A stretch of DNA of 64,000 nucleotides from Oscarella lobularis (Eukaryota > Porifera > Homoscleromorpha > Homosclerophorida > Oscarellidae), in assembly GCF_947507565.1 (NCBI RefSeq), contig NC_089187.1, positions 1,426,001 to 1,490,000 on the forward strand, in the 5' to 3' direction. Positions 33,641 through 45,800 of the stretch are shown piece after piece. Within the stretch, counting starts at the first letter, position 1, and the number at the start of each line of letters is the position of its first letter. Made by a program: the position numbers and the translations under genes. The notes beneath the pieces were generated by a model. It searched no databases and was not told the origin of the DNA. It saw nothing but the letters and a program-made list of their open reading frames with translations.

Positions 33641-35577
33641 TCATTGGATTAGTGCAGGTACAAAGCGCGATAGTGTACGAGCGTGGCTTAGCAGTCTTCC
33701 GTTTATTAATAAACACACACGCGAAGTTTCCAACGCTCGCCAACGCATCAAAGTGTTCAGTGCAAAGTATCTAAAGCGAGGATGCTGAGCAAATCGCCCG
33801 TCTTTGTAGCGCATCAAATGCTTTAGATAATCTGCTAGAGTCACCGATCGAACTCGTGGACTCCTGAAGTCACCTGCTCCAGTTGGAAAAAGCGTTGGAA
33901 ATGCCTGCGTCCAGTAGCCTTCGGTGGTAAACTCACTTATAGGTGTACTACCACATGTAGGCCATTTCATGAAAGCTGAGCTTTCATCTACTGCTTCATT
34001 GTCAGACGGTGACGTTTTTTTCAGACGATTGTTTCTTAGCGCTATAGCAAGGTTTATCACCTATTTTGCCAATGACTTTGCGTATTTTCTCCGTTTCTGT
34101 CAGTCCCAATGACGTCGACGGCAAAACAGAGAGGGAAAATTCGATATTATCATCGTTTTCTTCACTCGTTTTGCACGCGTCCGCTTCAGGTGCATTGGCA
34201 ACGACCGGAGAAATGTCATTAACTACATCATCTATCCAATCGTCGTCAATTTCAATGGTTTGAAGTTCTTTAAGCTCTCCGTCTTCAGGAAGAGCATCTA
34301 GCGCTACCGAATCTATTTTAATGTTACTGTAGTACTTGTTGTTTCGCTTTAGAAACACAAGTGCTGCATAAACTTGATCTCGTCGAACGCGAAATTCCAT
34401 GACATTCCCGGAATTTCGCTTTCGACGTACAACTACTGTACCCAAGTTGCTCGCAGTTCGAGGTAGGTTGTTTACAACGGATTGCACGTCCTGTGGCAAA
34501 TTTAGAACGTTACCGCTGTAGCCTTCCCGAGGGCAACCTGAATACGTTCATCATAGGCGCTATTTGCGCTATGAGCATTTCCTCGACAGTAGATAAATCC
34601 CTAAGCAGCGGTGGAACGCTGCCAGGATTCATATTATTTTCTGAGGTAAGAAGGTCCGCTTGATCACTTCCGTGATCAATAGAGCACTGCCAGCATATCT
34701 TGGTGTTAGCCTTAATTCGCAATGTAGGCCAAGACTCATCGCAAGATGTGCATGTTTTAAATTCTAATTTTGATATTACCTTACGGAAAGAGTCGAGGCA
34801 TTTTTGTCCAAACTCTTCAAACTCAGACGGAGTTTTTTGCTTCCAAAAAGACACGTGATTTTCTGAGGATTCGTTTTCGCTCGCGAATTTGCGCTTTTTC
34901 GTCGCGTTCCCCTTTGCTTCAACTTCAGAGACGCGCTTCTTTTGTCGGAACTTTTTCATACGCTCTGCGCTTTCGTCAATACGACGCTGCTTTTCTTCTG
35001 CTGTCTCGTGTTGTCTCGCATCAGAATGACGCAAAGTGTCGGTAAGGAGACGATTCTGCTTTTCTTCTACGCTTTCAAATCGCCTAACTTTGGAGTGGCG
35101 CAACGCGTCATTATTCAGACGTTTCTGACGTTCATCAGCTGATTCATCTACTCTCGTGTTCGAATGACGAATGACGTTTTTCGCTAAGCGCTCCCAGCGC
35201 ACTTTTTCTCCTTCTGCCTCTCGACTAAAGGCCTTTTTGATTGCATCACTTCTGCGCCTCTTACTTTGCTCGAACGCACTTTCCATAGCTCTCTTTTCGT
35301 TATGCCACTGTCGATCATGCTTCTTGGCATTTTCGGCTTCCTTCTTAGAGCGCTTAGAACGATATCGACGTATTTTTTCACGATGGAGTCGTTTTCTTCT
35401 TGATGACGGCGACTCCACCACGGTAGGATCTATTTTACCTCTTAGGGGGCCCAGGTAACTATCTTTTACATCGCTGCTGCCTACATCTGAAGGCTTAGGT
35501 GCATCAACCGACTCCAAGTGAATCGAGCGCACCGGCGATGCTTCAACCGTTGTCCCGTCGCTGACAAACAAGCGCAT
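33641..35577 (-). pseudogene. Helitron Rep-helicase protein, N-terminal part, frameshifted
   Basis: The first ORF (35577-34510) begins with a long Arg/Lys-rich region of imperfect repeats (units ending in LRHS-x-x-R). It then has CTSCDESWP, a second CxxC (CWQCS), and LSTVEEMLIAQIAPMMNVFRL, the typical Helitron N-terminal block. A frameshift near 34520 leads to NLPQDVQSVVNNLPR and VRRDQVYAALVFLKRNN (34499-34002). A third overlapping frame (34060-33641) has STPISEFTTEGYWTQAFPTL and LADYLKHLMRYKDGRFAQHP. The sequence ends before the HUH nuclease motifs, so this is a 3'-truncated copy of the protein. Confidence 0.85.
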
Positions 35578-35739
35578 CAGCTCTTTTTCACTAAAAAAGA
35601 ACTTACTTGGGAATCGCTTGAGGAGAAGTCGCTCATTGTCTTCGCAATTGCAAATCCAAATGAACGAATGTTCGTCTTATTGTTACGTCATTCCTACATA
35701 TGTACCTCTTCCAAACGTCATTCATATTACGTCATTTAT

Positions 35740-35935
35740 GTGTGATCGATCTCTTCGATCGATCGCTTCGATATCGATCTCCGATCGATCTCTTTGATCA
35801 ATCTCTTCGATCGATCGCTTCGATCGATCTCCGATCGATCTCTTTGATCGATCTCTTCGATCGATCTCCGACCGATCGATCGCTCCGATCGATCTCTTCG
35901 ATTGATCTGCGATCGATCGCTTCTCCACCTTCCAG
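35740..35935. repeat. GATC-rich tandem repeat
   Basis: About 195 bases made of gatcgatctcttcgatcgatcgcttc variants (palindromic GATCGATC cores). It gives repetitive frames on both strands that are not genes. Confidence 0.95.
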
Positions 35936-36084
35936 GTCGATCTCTACCAAGCGCCCACTGTTTTACCATAGATACGATACTGGTTTTACTAAGTGCAGTC
36001 ATAGATTTTTTATCTACGGCGGCAGCAGATATATCTCTGGCGGCAGTGTCGATCCGGGGTTACTCTATACTGTGACGTCACTTT

Positions 36085-36147
36085 TTCGTGTAGAGTATGA
36101 CATCACAATGACTGTGATGTATGACATCACAATGACTGTGATGTCAT
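36085..36147. repeat. Tandem repeat with inner symmetry (atgacatcacaatgactgtgatgt)
   Basis: Two-plus copies of a 24-base unit that itself contains an inverted repeat (acatcac / gtgatgt). Confidence 0.85.
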
Positions 36148-36198
36148 AAAGGCACCTGTGCGTGTGATTGGCCTAAGTGCGATTGTGACGTCAGGGTA

Positions 36199-36480
36199 TA
36201 CCGACAGACAGACAGACAGACAGACAAACACTTTGAGATTTTGCCCGATCACGTTTGAGAGCCCCTCCCACCAGGGCGCGCGCGGGCTTCGCTCGCGCTG
36301 CGCCCTGCTGTTCGGGGAAAGAAAGGCACCCGGAGCCTCGCAGGAGCAACTCGCCAGTTGACGAAGATCGAAGAAATCGTCTTCAGCGATGCCAATCCAA
36401 GAACAAGGAATGCCAATGATAGAAGGAAGGAAGAAAACGCAGTTGACACTTTCTTGGTTTCACGACATTTCGGCACTCGG
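36199..36480. repeat. (GACA)n microsatellite and GC-rich hairpin, probable retroposon end
   Basis: A gacagacagacagacagaca run (36202-36228) is followed by a 34-base GC-rich inverted repeat around 36275-36308 (agggcgcgcgc ... gcgctgcgccct). Such combinations often mark SINE or LINE ends, but no coding part is attached. Confidence 0.4.
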
Positions 36481-36789
36481 ATAAACGCTAGATTGAGGAG
36501 TATTACTATGCTGACGAAGTTTCAGAACAAGTAGACTTATGGCTGAAGAAGCAGATGTATATGAGCCCATTATCCTCATCGCCTTATGAAGCAATGAGTT
36601 ACTCTCTTTGTGTCAACGGCTTCATTAAGACCGGCGAGAATTGATTTGTCGTTTCGCGAAGTATAATACTGGCGTGTGCGTAGGCAAATCATCTTTTCTT
36701 AATTGGGACGGTCGACTTTTTTTGGGACGGGAAGCGAAAATCCTCCTATGATCTGGAAAATTGACTTTTCAGAAATTGTCTCGCCCTCT

Positions 36790-37915
36790 TAATCAATGTG
36801 TCTCGAGAAACTGTTGAAGCCCTTGGTAATGTTTCCCGTAAAGCGGACGGTCTTGTTCAATGAGGCGAAGTCCTACATGGAGGATTTTTGGAAAAGTGAT
36901 CCCCTTTTACAGATCAAAGCAAGCCAACGCTTCAGTCATTGGCTGAAAGAGAAATTCATTGCTTTATTCTCATCGATAAAGTGCAGACGTTCTTTACGTA
37001 TCCTGAAGACGAAAAGAAGCTTCTCAGTAACACTGTTATGGAGGGTATCAGAAATGATTTCAAATCATTTATCTACCACAATCACACTCCATATCTCCGT
37101 TTTGCTTTTACCGGTTCCTGCCTCGCCGTCACGTGCATCAATTTGGCCAACTGTTAGGCTAATGGAGTGTTCCCTTTCACGCAAACAAATTACATCAGTT
37201 TGCCAGAGCGATTTCCGCAAGAAGCTATTGAGCGTGCCGTGAATCTTTCAAGCCTCAACTCAGGACACAAAGTGGTTTAAAGGAGATGTCGTTATTTGCC
37301 GAAGGAATGCGGTCATTTTTATTGTTCTGATGAACTCTCTTTCTTCGACTCCGACCGTAAAGCGCACGGCATCGTACGATTCTATCTTGAATTATTGCCG
37401 GAAACAAGTCGAAACGCAGTTGCAGCGTGAAATGTGGTCAGACATGAGATGCTATCTAGCTGATATGTCTTCGGAGCGGTTGCGCTCTCTTCGAAATCTC
37501 TTTCTTGAAAGCATTCGCAAAGATGATATGGAGAAATCGCTTTCTGATTGGGGCCGTCACCTAGATGCTTACCTTATCGAAGAAGAGGTTGACGAAGCAA
37601 CAGTTGTTTGCATCCAGTCACGAATCACTGCGGCTTTCTTGGTCAGTGTCATTCGCTCAACTGAAAATTCATTTGCCATACGAAAAACTTTTTACTGCCC
37701 TACTTCAATTTCCGATTAATTCCTTTCGGCGAACTGTAGAAGAAAGAGGTTTCTATTCCGAGAAGAGAGGAGCACCGCGAGATCGAGCACCACCGTGCAA
37801 AATGAATGTGGCGACAAATTTGTTCGACAAGTTCTTGAAGATTTGGACGGGCTAATTCCAGAGTCGGTCGTCTTGGAAGAGACTGAATTTTCAAATTGGT
37901 CAATGCTTCGCCAGT
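36790..37915 (+). pseudogene. Decayed gene with P-loop-ATPase-like segment
   Basis: In changing frames one reads HCFILIDKVQTFFTYP, then YLRFAFTGSCLAVTCINLA (a Walker-B-like ILID and a sensor-like FTGS, as in STAND/AAA-type ATPases), then a stop. A second ORF (37330-37719) has many charged residues (SDWGRHLDAYLIEEEVDEA), and LEDLDGLIPESVVLEETEF appears after a further frame change. I cannot name the family. At least three frame changes are needed. Confidence 0.35.
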
Positions 37916-38036
37916 GAGCGCGGAACTATCGGCCCCTGTAAAGCCAATATTAATGACAATATAAAATTCTACAATTAGGCCACGCGCAACAAACTAAAAA
38001 AATGTCAAATTTCTCGTCCCTGTGAGAATGCTGTTC

Positions 38037-38640
38037 GGTCATAGATGTAAGAGAGAAAAGATGCGCAATTCCCTGTCACGTGACCCTTGCAGCTGAAGCA
38101 AGGGTCGTTATGGGACCTCCACGTGAAGTCGTCCCTCTTGCATTCATGCGTGGCCGCGCAAAACGAAGCACAGTCATTCCGATACGTATATCAGGCGGCA
38201 ATAATTTGGCAGCGCCATCAAATTGTCCCGTATGGCCCCGTCACAAATAAAACGCGTCGATTTCATCGAAGCGGTTGTCGCTGTCAAATAATCGCCGCTT
38301 GATATACGTCTCGGAATGACCGTACTTCGTTTTGCGCGGCTATGCAACACAATAAGCGCACGCACAAATTCAAGAGAAAGACGACTTCGCGTAGGAGGGT
38401 ATTTGTGCGAATGCAATCGAATGCCCGAACCTAACGAAGTCGCGGCTGCTGAAAGTCGATACATAAGACCAAATGTATCCGCGGGTAGTAAAGAATCGAT
38501 AAAAGGACTTCAAAAGAGGCTCTTTTCGAATTTTTATACGGGAAAGCTTTATGGAATCCATAACGACCCTTGCTTCAGCTGCGAGTGTCACATGACAGGG
38601 AGTTGCGCATCCCTTCTCTCTTACGTCTATGGTTCGGCCA
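38037..38640. mobile_element. Fold-back (MITE-like) element
   Basis: The outer arms match as inverted repeats: 38037-38113 with about 38558-38636 (tcggtcatagatgtaagaga against its complement). A second pair, 38151-38204 with about 38276-38343, also matches (gccgcgcaaaacgaagcac against its complement). The two arms differ in length because of an insertion in the right arm. The frames running through it are translations of the repeat. Confidence 0.75.
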
Positions 38641-38644
38641 CTGT

Positions 38645-39330
38645 GTCAAGGGTCTATTTGCCTTAACGCGCTTGATTGCAGGCAACATAATTCAATTTTT
38701 CCGAGTGATATGCTCATTCGGTGTGAGGTAGGTATTACGGACAGCCTAGTTTCTCGTATATTTCTCAAAATCGTATTTAGGTGTTTTAAATCGGTCGAAA
38801 GCGCTTTTAATTGTGAGTCTGCTGCAATAGCCTTTTTGATTTCGAGCTGTACCTACAGATATAAATTAAATTTTTAACAAATGTTTGTATGTGCAATTTT
38901 TCGGAATAAAAATGTCTCGGAAAGTGTTGCTTTAACAGCAAGCTCGATCTCTGAGCAGTTTGAACGTTTTTCTTTTAGAAGTTGGAAAACAACCAAACTG
39001 TAACGCGCGTTCCCTGGGAAACGCTATTCGAATCACTCAGCAGGACCTACTTTCACTGAGCATGCTCGCAGCGAGTGAAGTAATAATAGGCATTAGCGAA
39101 TGAGATTTCAAAGACGCTTTGTTCGAAATGCTTTTGCTCCGATGAGGTCTACAGTCCTTCGGCAGATGTAAATCCCACTCTATCTTGAGGGAAAAGGCAT
39201 AACATCTTATATGAGTCTGTGGCTATTTTGTTACATCGCAGATTAGCAGATATTGCGCCTAAAAGACAGACACCCGACTACTCTTCACATTCGCCTATGC
39301 GGAGCAGTTCGCGATCATCGACGTGAAGCT
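38645..39330. other. No gene seen
   Basis: No supported exon or element. Confidence 0.35.
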
Positions 39331-39332
39331 CA

Positions 39333-39935
39333 TCATCGTCCATCATGACAGAGAAGTGCTCCTTCCTCTGTAACTTCTACGTACTCAAGATCGTCGTCTT
39401 CTTTGTCGCTATCGCCAAACTCGATCAGAAATTCATTGTAAGCCGTCCGACTTCCAGAACTTATTTTGTTCTTTGATTGCCTATTCGCAGCACTTTGCCC
39501 ATATGTCCAATGTCGCGGTATCGAATGCTTCAGGAACAATCTTTTGTAAGTTGGCTAATCTAAAACTTTTGTTATTCTTTTTCAGAAACCCTTTTATACT
39601 TTTGACCAAACAAGCTCAATGGGGTTGAGCTCACAGTTGCCTACAGGAGAGCGAAGAAAAATGCTATCATTTTCCCTAGCCATTCCGTCAGCAACGATTT
39701 TTTTCTGAGGGGCCTCCTTTCCTATCTTCTGAAATAATTCTCCTTTCAACTCACGCCTGTCCCGTCAATCTTATGTCTAGTTAGCCACTCCTGCATAAGG
39801 GCCTTTTTGACGACTTCGTTGGAACCTTTTCGGTCACGACGTTGTGGTCGGGTGCATTGTCTAGGACGATAACTGCATGTGGCGGCAGATTAGGTAAAGT
39901 TGGTTCTTGTACTCAAAAGAGACTAAGAGTCCGAG
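39333..39935 (-). pseudogene. Tc1/IS630-like transposase, C-terminal half
   Basis: On the minus strand, in several frames, the order is NLPPHAVIVLDNAPDHN (second catalytic Asp), EKVPTKSSKRPL, CELNPIELVWSKV (third catalytic Glu), and an acidic end (DSDKEDDDLEYVEVTEEG). It continues the N-terminal half at 41085-41700; the two are separated by an insertion of about 1.15 kb. Confidence 0.7.
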
Positions 39936-41085
39936 CGCGCGCTAAGAATCGAAATTGAACACACCTTCTCGCCGATCTTTGTCCTCAATATTTGCCGCCG
40001 TTCCGCTTCCGATCGTCGCGCCGCTTTGCGAGCCTCTTCGCCGAACGTCCGACCATGTTGTAGACTGGTTCGCTTCTCCGAGGGGCCCGCGCGGGGTTCG
40101 CTCTGACGCGAAAGGGTTTGCTTCGCTGTCCCGTATGTTCTTTCTTACTCGCTATAGTGGTCTTCGCGCAAAGTACACATAAATATATAGTCAGTCAGTC
40201 GGATTATGTACCGGCCTTCACCCGGAGTACTCAATTAGGCGGGCGATGGACAGGGTCTACTATTTACGGCAACCGTGTATGAATCCTGTGTATGGACCCG
40301 GAGCTCCGGCAGCTCCGGCAGCGCCATCCACAGCTGCCGTAAATAGGACGGGTGCATTTTCTACCTCAGGTCAACAATTAGACCGAAACATTTTTGGACT
40401 GCCTCCGCCGTGGCGGTGCAAACTGGACCTCTTGGGTACGGGTACCCAGGCACACCAGCGGAGAGTTTCCCTCTGCCGCTGTTGTCCGGGATTGGGAATA
40501 TTACAAAACTCGCGCAGAACTTTAATTAGTATTTAAACACGTTTATATACCCGTCTAAGACGGGTACACGTATTCGACGATTACACGTATTCGACGGGTA
40601 CACGTATTCGACGGTATACGTGTTCGACGGGTACACGTATTCGACGGTACACGTATTCGACGGATATACATATTCGACGGGTAAACGTATTCGACGGGTA
40701 CACGTAGCGGTGCTATCTGGACACATCTCGTGTACGGGTACCCAGGCCACGCCAGCAAACAGGTACTCTCTGCTGGTGTGGTGTGGGAATATTAAAAAAC
40801 AATCGCAGAAATTCAATTAATATGTAAACACATTTATACGCCCGTCTTAGACGGCACATGCATATCACCCCAACTTATTTACAAATGATAGCACATTTAT
40901 ATACCCGTCGAAGACGGGTACACAGCTAGTTCAACAAAATGAGCTCCGTTCATTTCGTGATGATAATCTTCTGACATTGGTTTAGAGCGAAATACGAATA
41001 CGAGGCTTGCTCCTGCGAATGACCCTTTGTTGTACCCTTATAATCAAGCGAGTTAGAATATGCATAATAAATTGGCATACATTTT
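39936..41085. mobile_element. Insertion of unknown type carrying a minisatellite
   Basis: This piece interrupts the transposase whose halves lie on either side. It contains GC-rich words near 40080 (ggggcccgcgcggggttcgctc), two copies of gggtacccaggc near 40440 and 40737, and the minisatellite at 40550-40712. Near its right end are acccgtcgaagacgggtacac hairpin words (about 40902-40923). No coding sequence is seen. Exact ends are uncertain by 10-20 bases. Confidence 0.5.
40550..40712 (+). repeat. Minisatellite, unit about 17 bases
   Basis: About nine copies of gggtacacgtattcgac and close variants. The minus-strand Val-Glu-Tyr-Val-Tyr-Pro-Ser repeat frames are artefacts of it. Confidence 0.9.
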
Positions 41086-41700
41086 CTAACTCACCTGCAT
41101 GCAAACTAATTAACCGCTGTCCTTTTCCGCTCGGCCTTTTCCATCCGCCTTTGCCAGAGTCATCAAACCAGAGTCATCGAACCACAATTGCTCTGGTGCG
41201 GCGTGAGCATTGATCCTCGTTTCGTCGAGGTAAATGATTGGTCGTCCTTGCCGCCGCACATGTCGGAGGTACTTGTGTCGACATTCAATTATGTCTCTTC
41301 TTTGATATAAAAATCTAATCGTTTCACTTAGCGTAACGAAATCCCATCGAGTTGCATGACGACTTTGAAAAGCGTAGTACGGCCTCTGCTAAAGACTCCT
41401 TTTTTCTTTATCTCCACCAAATGGGAGTCGATTGTTGGGTACTCCTTACGTTCGTACAGGTCGTGCAACGTTCGCCGAATACAAGCAGGATGAAAATCAT
41501 CAACATTTATCGCAATAGGAGAGGTGTACGATAGCGAGTTCGCTTTGCAGGAGAATCGTCAATTACGCCACTCGCGCTTTCAAATTCGTTGTGAACATTG
41601 CTAAGCGTTGAACGACTAAGGCCTGTAAGTGATCCCAAACACGCCACTTCGCGAATGAGTGCCGACTTCTACTTTCATCGACGAGAAAGGATCGAAATCG
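41086..41700 (-). pseudogene. Tc1/IS630-like transposase, N-terminal half
   Basis: Minus-strand pieces in changing frames read a region similar to VNVDDFHPACIRRTLHDLYERK, then KYLRHVRRQGRPIIYLDETRI (first catalytic Asp), then PSGKGQRLISLHAG, where it is cut off by the insertion at 41085. Several stops and frame changes show it is long dead. Confidence 0.65.
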
Positions 41701-41740
41701 CTCTATTAACCGTTATATATTAGTTGTTGACGACACCGAC

Positions 41741-43672
41741 TTGGGGCGAACGGCCTACGCGGAACACGTGATTGACACACAAGGACACTTACCGATCTAT
41801 CAAAAAGCTCGTCGAGATCCATTTGCGCTGCGACCCGAGGTCACGAGATTGGTGAACGATGATTCGCCTGGGAGTCGTTCGCCGATCAATCAGTCCTTGG
41901 TCCAGCCCAATCGTACTTGTGCGGAAACCAAACGGAACGTACCGATTCTGCGTAGATTATCGGAAATTAAACGCCATAACGCGGCGCGATGTCTATCCAC
42001 TACCGGTCATCCGAGAGATGCTCGACAAGCTGCACGGCAAACGGGTGTACACACATCTCGACGCAGCGAGCGGTTATTGGCAAGTGCCCCTTGCAAAGAA
42101 GTCCCAAGAGAAAGCAGCTTTCAGCACACATGACGGATTATTCGAGTTTACCGTCATGCCCTTCTGGCTCTGTAATGCGCCGGCAACGTTCCAGCGACTG
42201 ATGCAGACGGTGTTGGCAGGACTCGAGGAATTTTGCCACAGTTTATATCGATGATATTCTTATATTCTCCGAGGGAGTCGCCGAAAATCTGCTACACCTC
42301 GAACAAGTGTTCACCCGACGGCAGAAAGCCAACCTAAAGCTGAAACCAGAAAAATGCTCTTTTGGATGCGCTCAAACGGTGTACCTGGGTCACGTGATAG
42401 GAGGACAGGGAATCAGTCTGGATCCGAAAAAACAGCTGCCGTTGAGGCATTCCCAGAGCCAAAGGACCTAAAAGAACTGCGGTCATACCTGGGCCTGGCA
42501 TCGTATTACCGAATGTTCGTCGAAGGGTTCGCTCGTATCGCGGCACCTCTTCGAGCCTTGTTGAAAAAGGATACGCCGTTCGAAAGGAACGCAGATTGCA
42601 GGGCAGCATTTGAAGAGCTGAAGCGCCGGTTGACGTCGGCGCCTGTCCTCGTGTATCCGGATTTTGAGCGTCCGTTTCTCGTCGCGACCGACGCCAGTGG
42701 AAATTGACTGGGAGCCGTACTGGAGCAGCGACAGGACGACAAAACGATTCATCCAATCGCGTACGCGAGCCGAGGACTGACGCCCAGCGAAACGAGATAT
42801 GGCATATCTGAGCTGGAAGCCCTTGCCGCCGTGTGGGCGCTGCGGAAGTTTCGAGTGTACCTATTGGGACACGAGACCATTCTGTACACTGATCATGCGG
42901 CGCTGACCTCACTTATGAATCTGAAAAACCCGTCGGGGAAATTAGCCCGCTGGGGTATGGCGGTGCAGGAGATATCACCGGAAATCCGGTATCGCCCCGG
43001 AAGAGTCAACGAAAACGCGGATGCCTTGTTGCGTGCGCCGGTGCCATCGGACGAGAAAAGTTCGGCAGGCGACGAGGTGGAGGCACTGATAGCCGAACCT
43101 GTGTTGAGCGTCTGTAAAGTTCCGGCTATAGGGCCCGGCGAGAAAGAAAACGTCGACGAAATCCGTGAAATGCATCCAGACCTGGGAAGGGAACAGAACA
43201 ACGATCCGGTGCTTCGAGAAATCATCGAGTTCGAGAGTAGCGGAAAGCTACCAGAAAATGAATCAAGGGCGCGCTACCTGGCCCTAAGTAAAGGGCGGTT
43301 TACGCTGATCGATGGGGTTTTGTGCCACGTCGATCCGCGAGCACCACGCAGGCTGCAGGTCGTCGTGCCGGCAAAGTTGCGCTCGACGCTCCTGGAGGAA
43401 ATTCACAGCGGCCGCCTGTCAGGGCACTTTTCGGAGAAAGCCGTTCTTGGAATCCTGAGCCGTCGGTACTGGTGGGGCGGAATGCGCAAAGACGTCCTCC
43501 AGTTTTGAGGAGCCTGTCTGCCTTGTCTGGCAAGGGACGGGGCAGGACGCCGATGCAAGCCGGAGCTGATGCCGATACCAGTCGGTGGGCCGTTTGAGCG
43601 CGTGGGAGTCGACGTCCTAAAAATGCCAAAAACGGAGAGAGGCAATGATCGAATCGTCGTATTTGTCGATTA
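41741..43672 (+). pseudogene. Gypsy/Ty3-type retrotransposon pol fragment (RT-RNase H-integrase zinc finger)
   Basis: In order: the RT palm with FCVDYRKLNAITRRDVYPLP, HLDAASGYWQVPL, NAPATFQRLM and YIDDILIFS; the RNase H domain with VATDASGN, IAYASRGLTPSETRYG and YTDHAALTSL; and an integrase zinc-binding region (H-x-G...SGHFSEKAVLGILSRRYWW, then C-L-P-C). It breaks off just inside the integrase core (FVDY) at about 43672. Frame breaks lie near 42240 and 42440, with stops at 42704-42706 (after DASGN) and 43506-43508. No LTRs, gag or protease are seen. It is more GC-rich than its neighbours. It is an old genomic copy and cannot act. Confidence 0.85.
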
Positions 43673-45800
43673 CCGTGAGCTGGCTATAAATTTGCAAAAT
43701 CATGAGGTGATTGAGCCTTTTCTGAGTCATCGTTGAGCGAAGGTAAGTTTTTATTCTGCGCAACGTGCTGAAAAATCTCTCGCTTGCTGCATTTGTTGAA
43801 GGCATAACAAGAAGTAGCTTGAACATTGTGCAGACTTCCGACAGCAATTCTCGCTGAGCTTTGGTTAAACTTCCAAAATATTTCATTACATCGGACAAAC
43901 GAGCTTTCGCAGCAGAAGATGGAAAATTAGTTGAAAGGATTTGAAACTTCTGGTGCAGTCGTTGAGGATGCAAATCGGACTTGTAGAATTTCGTTACAAA
44001 TTCAAACTGAGCTTCAAAATTTTCGCCATTTGCTGCTTTAAGCAGAAGATCTTCAGCACTTTGGTAAATTCGGTACCCTGGTTGATTAAACCTTTAGGTT
44101 ATGGAAGTAGTAATGAGGTCTATAGCCTCAAAGTAAAGTCGTTTGTAGTGCTCTTCTACAGTTGTTGGAAAGTAACACTGACTCTGCACACTGCCAAATT
44201 CAAACCGTTTTGGGACTTTTCGGCGACGTGGCAAACTAGGTTCACCGACTTCTAATGTTTCAGCCGAAGTAATCACTTTTTTCCAAAAACAGCTAAAGTT
44301 CTCATCCGTTCTCAACGACTGAAGGGTTCTATTTGTCATAGTAGCGACCTCTTGACCTTCTGCTGCAGATATATCCGCTTTTTGCAGAGTACGGCTTAAA
44401 TTATCGCTGTTTCGCAGAATTAGCTCTCCCAAAGAAACTCCAAAATAGTAGTCGAACTCCTTCATTTGGGCTGCGACACCTATAATGCGTGCCCTCATTT
44501 CTGTATCTTTAACAGTGTCCATTAATTCAATTCAAAGTTCGTAAAAAACGTGATAGTTTTGCAAAATGCTATGCAAGGCGTGAGCTCGAACGGTCTATCG
44601 AGTAGGGCACAGTATTCTTATTCCTGGTGTGCTCGGTGCCGTCTCTGCCTTTAATCGTGCAATACACGCATCACGTCCCGGAGATTTCTTTATAAGCTTT
44701 GTTATTTCGCGCGTGGTTTCGAGAGCATCCTTCATCAATTTGCAATTCTTGACAGCATCTCCACATGCTAAGTTTAGGGCACGCCCGTAACAATGCGTAT
44801 ATATGGCTCTGGGTTCTTCGTCTAACAGCTGCTTTGCTAGTCTAGATTTTAGGCCAGCCATAGTTGCTGCGCCGTCATAGCGCTGTCCTCTGGCTTTTTC
44901 AATGAAAGGTTAAGCCTTTGAAGGACATCCTTGATGACTAAAATTCGTGTCTTCGCGTTTTTGGCTTCCACGACGTACAGGCCAATAAATTCTTCGCGCA
45001 CTTCAAAATTTTCTGTAACCCAGCGAATACACAAGACAACTTGCTCGCGGTTTGACATGTCTGTAGTCTCATCAGCCATAATTGTGTAAAAAGGAGCGTC
45101 GCGAATAGATGCTGCAACCTTACGAAGGATTTCGAGAGCCATTACTTGAATAATGTCATTTTGCATTTCACCGGACGTGTACTTATCAGTTTTCATTTTA
45201 TCCAGTCAAATACTCTAGGGTCGTCTTCTCCACGGAGCTTTAGCAACAGCGTAAAATTTGAGTCACTCTCATCTCCGTCACCGCGAAGAGGCAAACGTTG
45301 CCTAGCAAAAATCTCAAGTTCGACAAAAGCTTAAGGAAACATTGGCGTCGAACAAGTTTTTCTTTCGCATGCTGTGTGGATAGGCTTTCTCCAATATCGC
45401 GAGTCGTAGCAGGCAGCGTAATGGTTTTAAGCACAGCCTCTTTGTGACAGGAGCTCTCTTCGTGTGCAGCAAACCGGACTGAAGCTTCTTTCCAATTGCA
45501 AAAGCCTGTGGAAATATAGGTAGCCTCGAGGCTAGAGGCTGTGTGCAGCTTTTTTTCTTGTAGGCTTTGACACACGTAAAGCAGAAGGCCCGAAATGCTC
45601 TCTTCGTCGCAATGAATCCACTTCCATCGCGCAAACCACTGCTAGCGGAACGACCTTCTTACGACGGTCTTCTTTCCATACTCCCGAAATGGAAATCGGA
45701 AAGCAACGGCTGGTTAGGCTTGTCTGAGACGGAAACGGGCGTTTGCAACGCCTGGGAAGCCATATGTAAGAGTGAGTCACGTGAAGTCGTCTGCGCATGC
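43672..45800 (-). pseudogene. hAT transposase of ZMYM1/TTF-zinc-finger type
   Basis: From 45800 downward: a TTF-type zinc-finger region (FCNWKEASVRFAAHEESSCHK), then a frame change near 45300 into GDESDSNFTLLLKLRGEDD. Next come FYTIMADETTDMSNREQ (first catalytic Asp), IYTHCYGRALNLACGDAV and LCPTR followed by an in-frame TAG at 44595-44597 where relatives have Trp. Later blocks lead to the dimerisation end PSTNAASERFFSTLRRIKTYLR. The 3' end runs into Gypsy sequence near 43672, so one of the two is truncated by the other. Four or more lesions are present. Confidence 0.8.

Noticed and set aside
35700-36149. Ile-Asp-Leu-Arg-Ser repeat proteins on both strands
   Set aside because: They are translations of the GATC-rich tandem repeat.
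40526-40816. Val-Glu-Tyr-Val-Tyr-Pro-Ser repeat protein
   Set aside because: It is a translation of the 17-base minisatellite.
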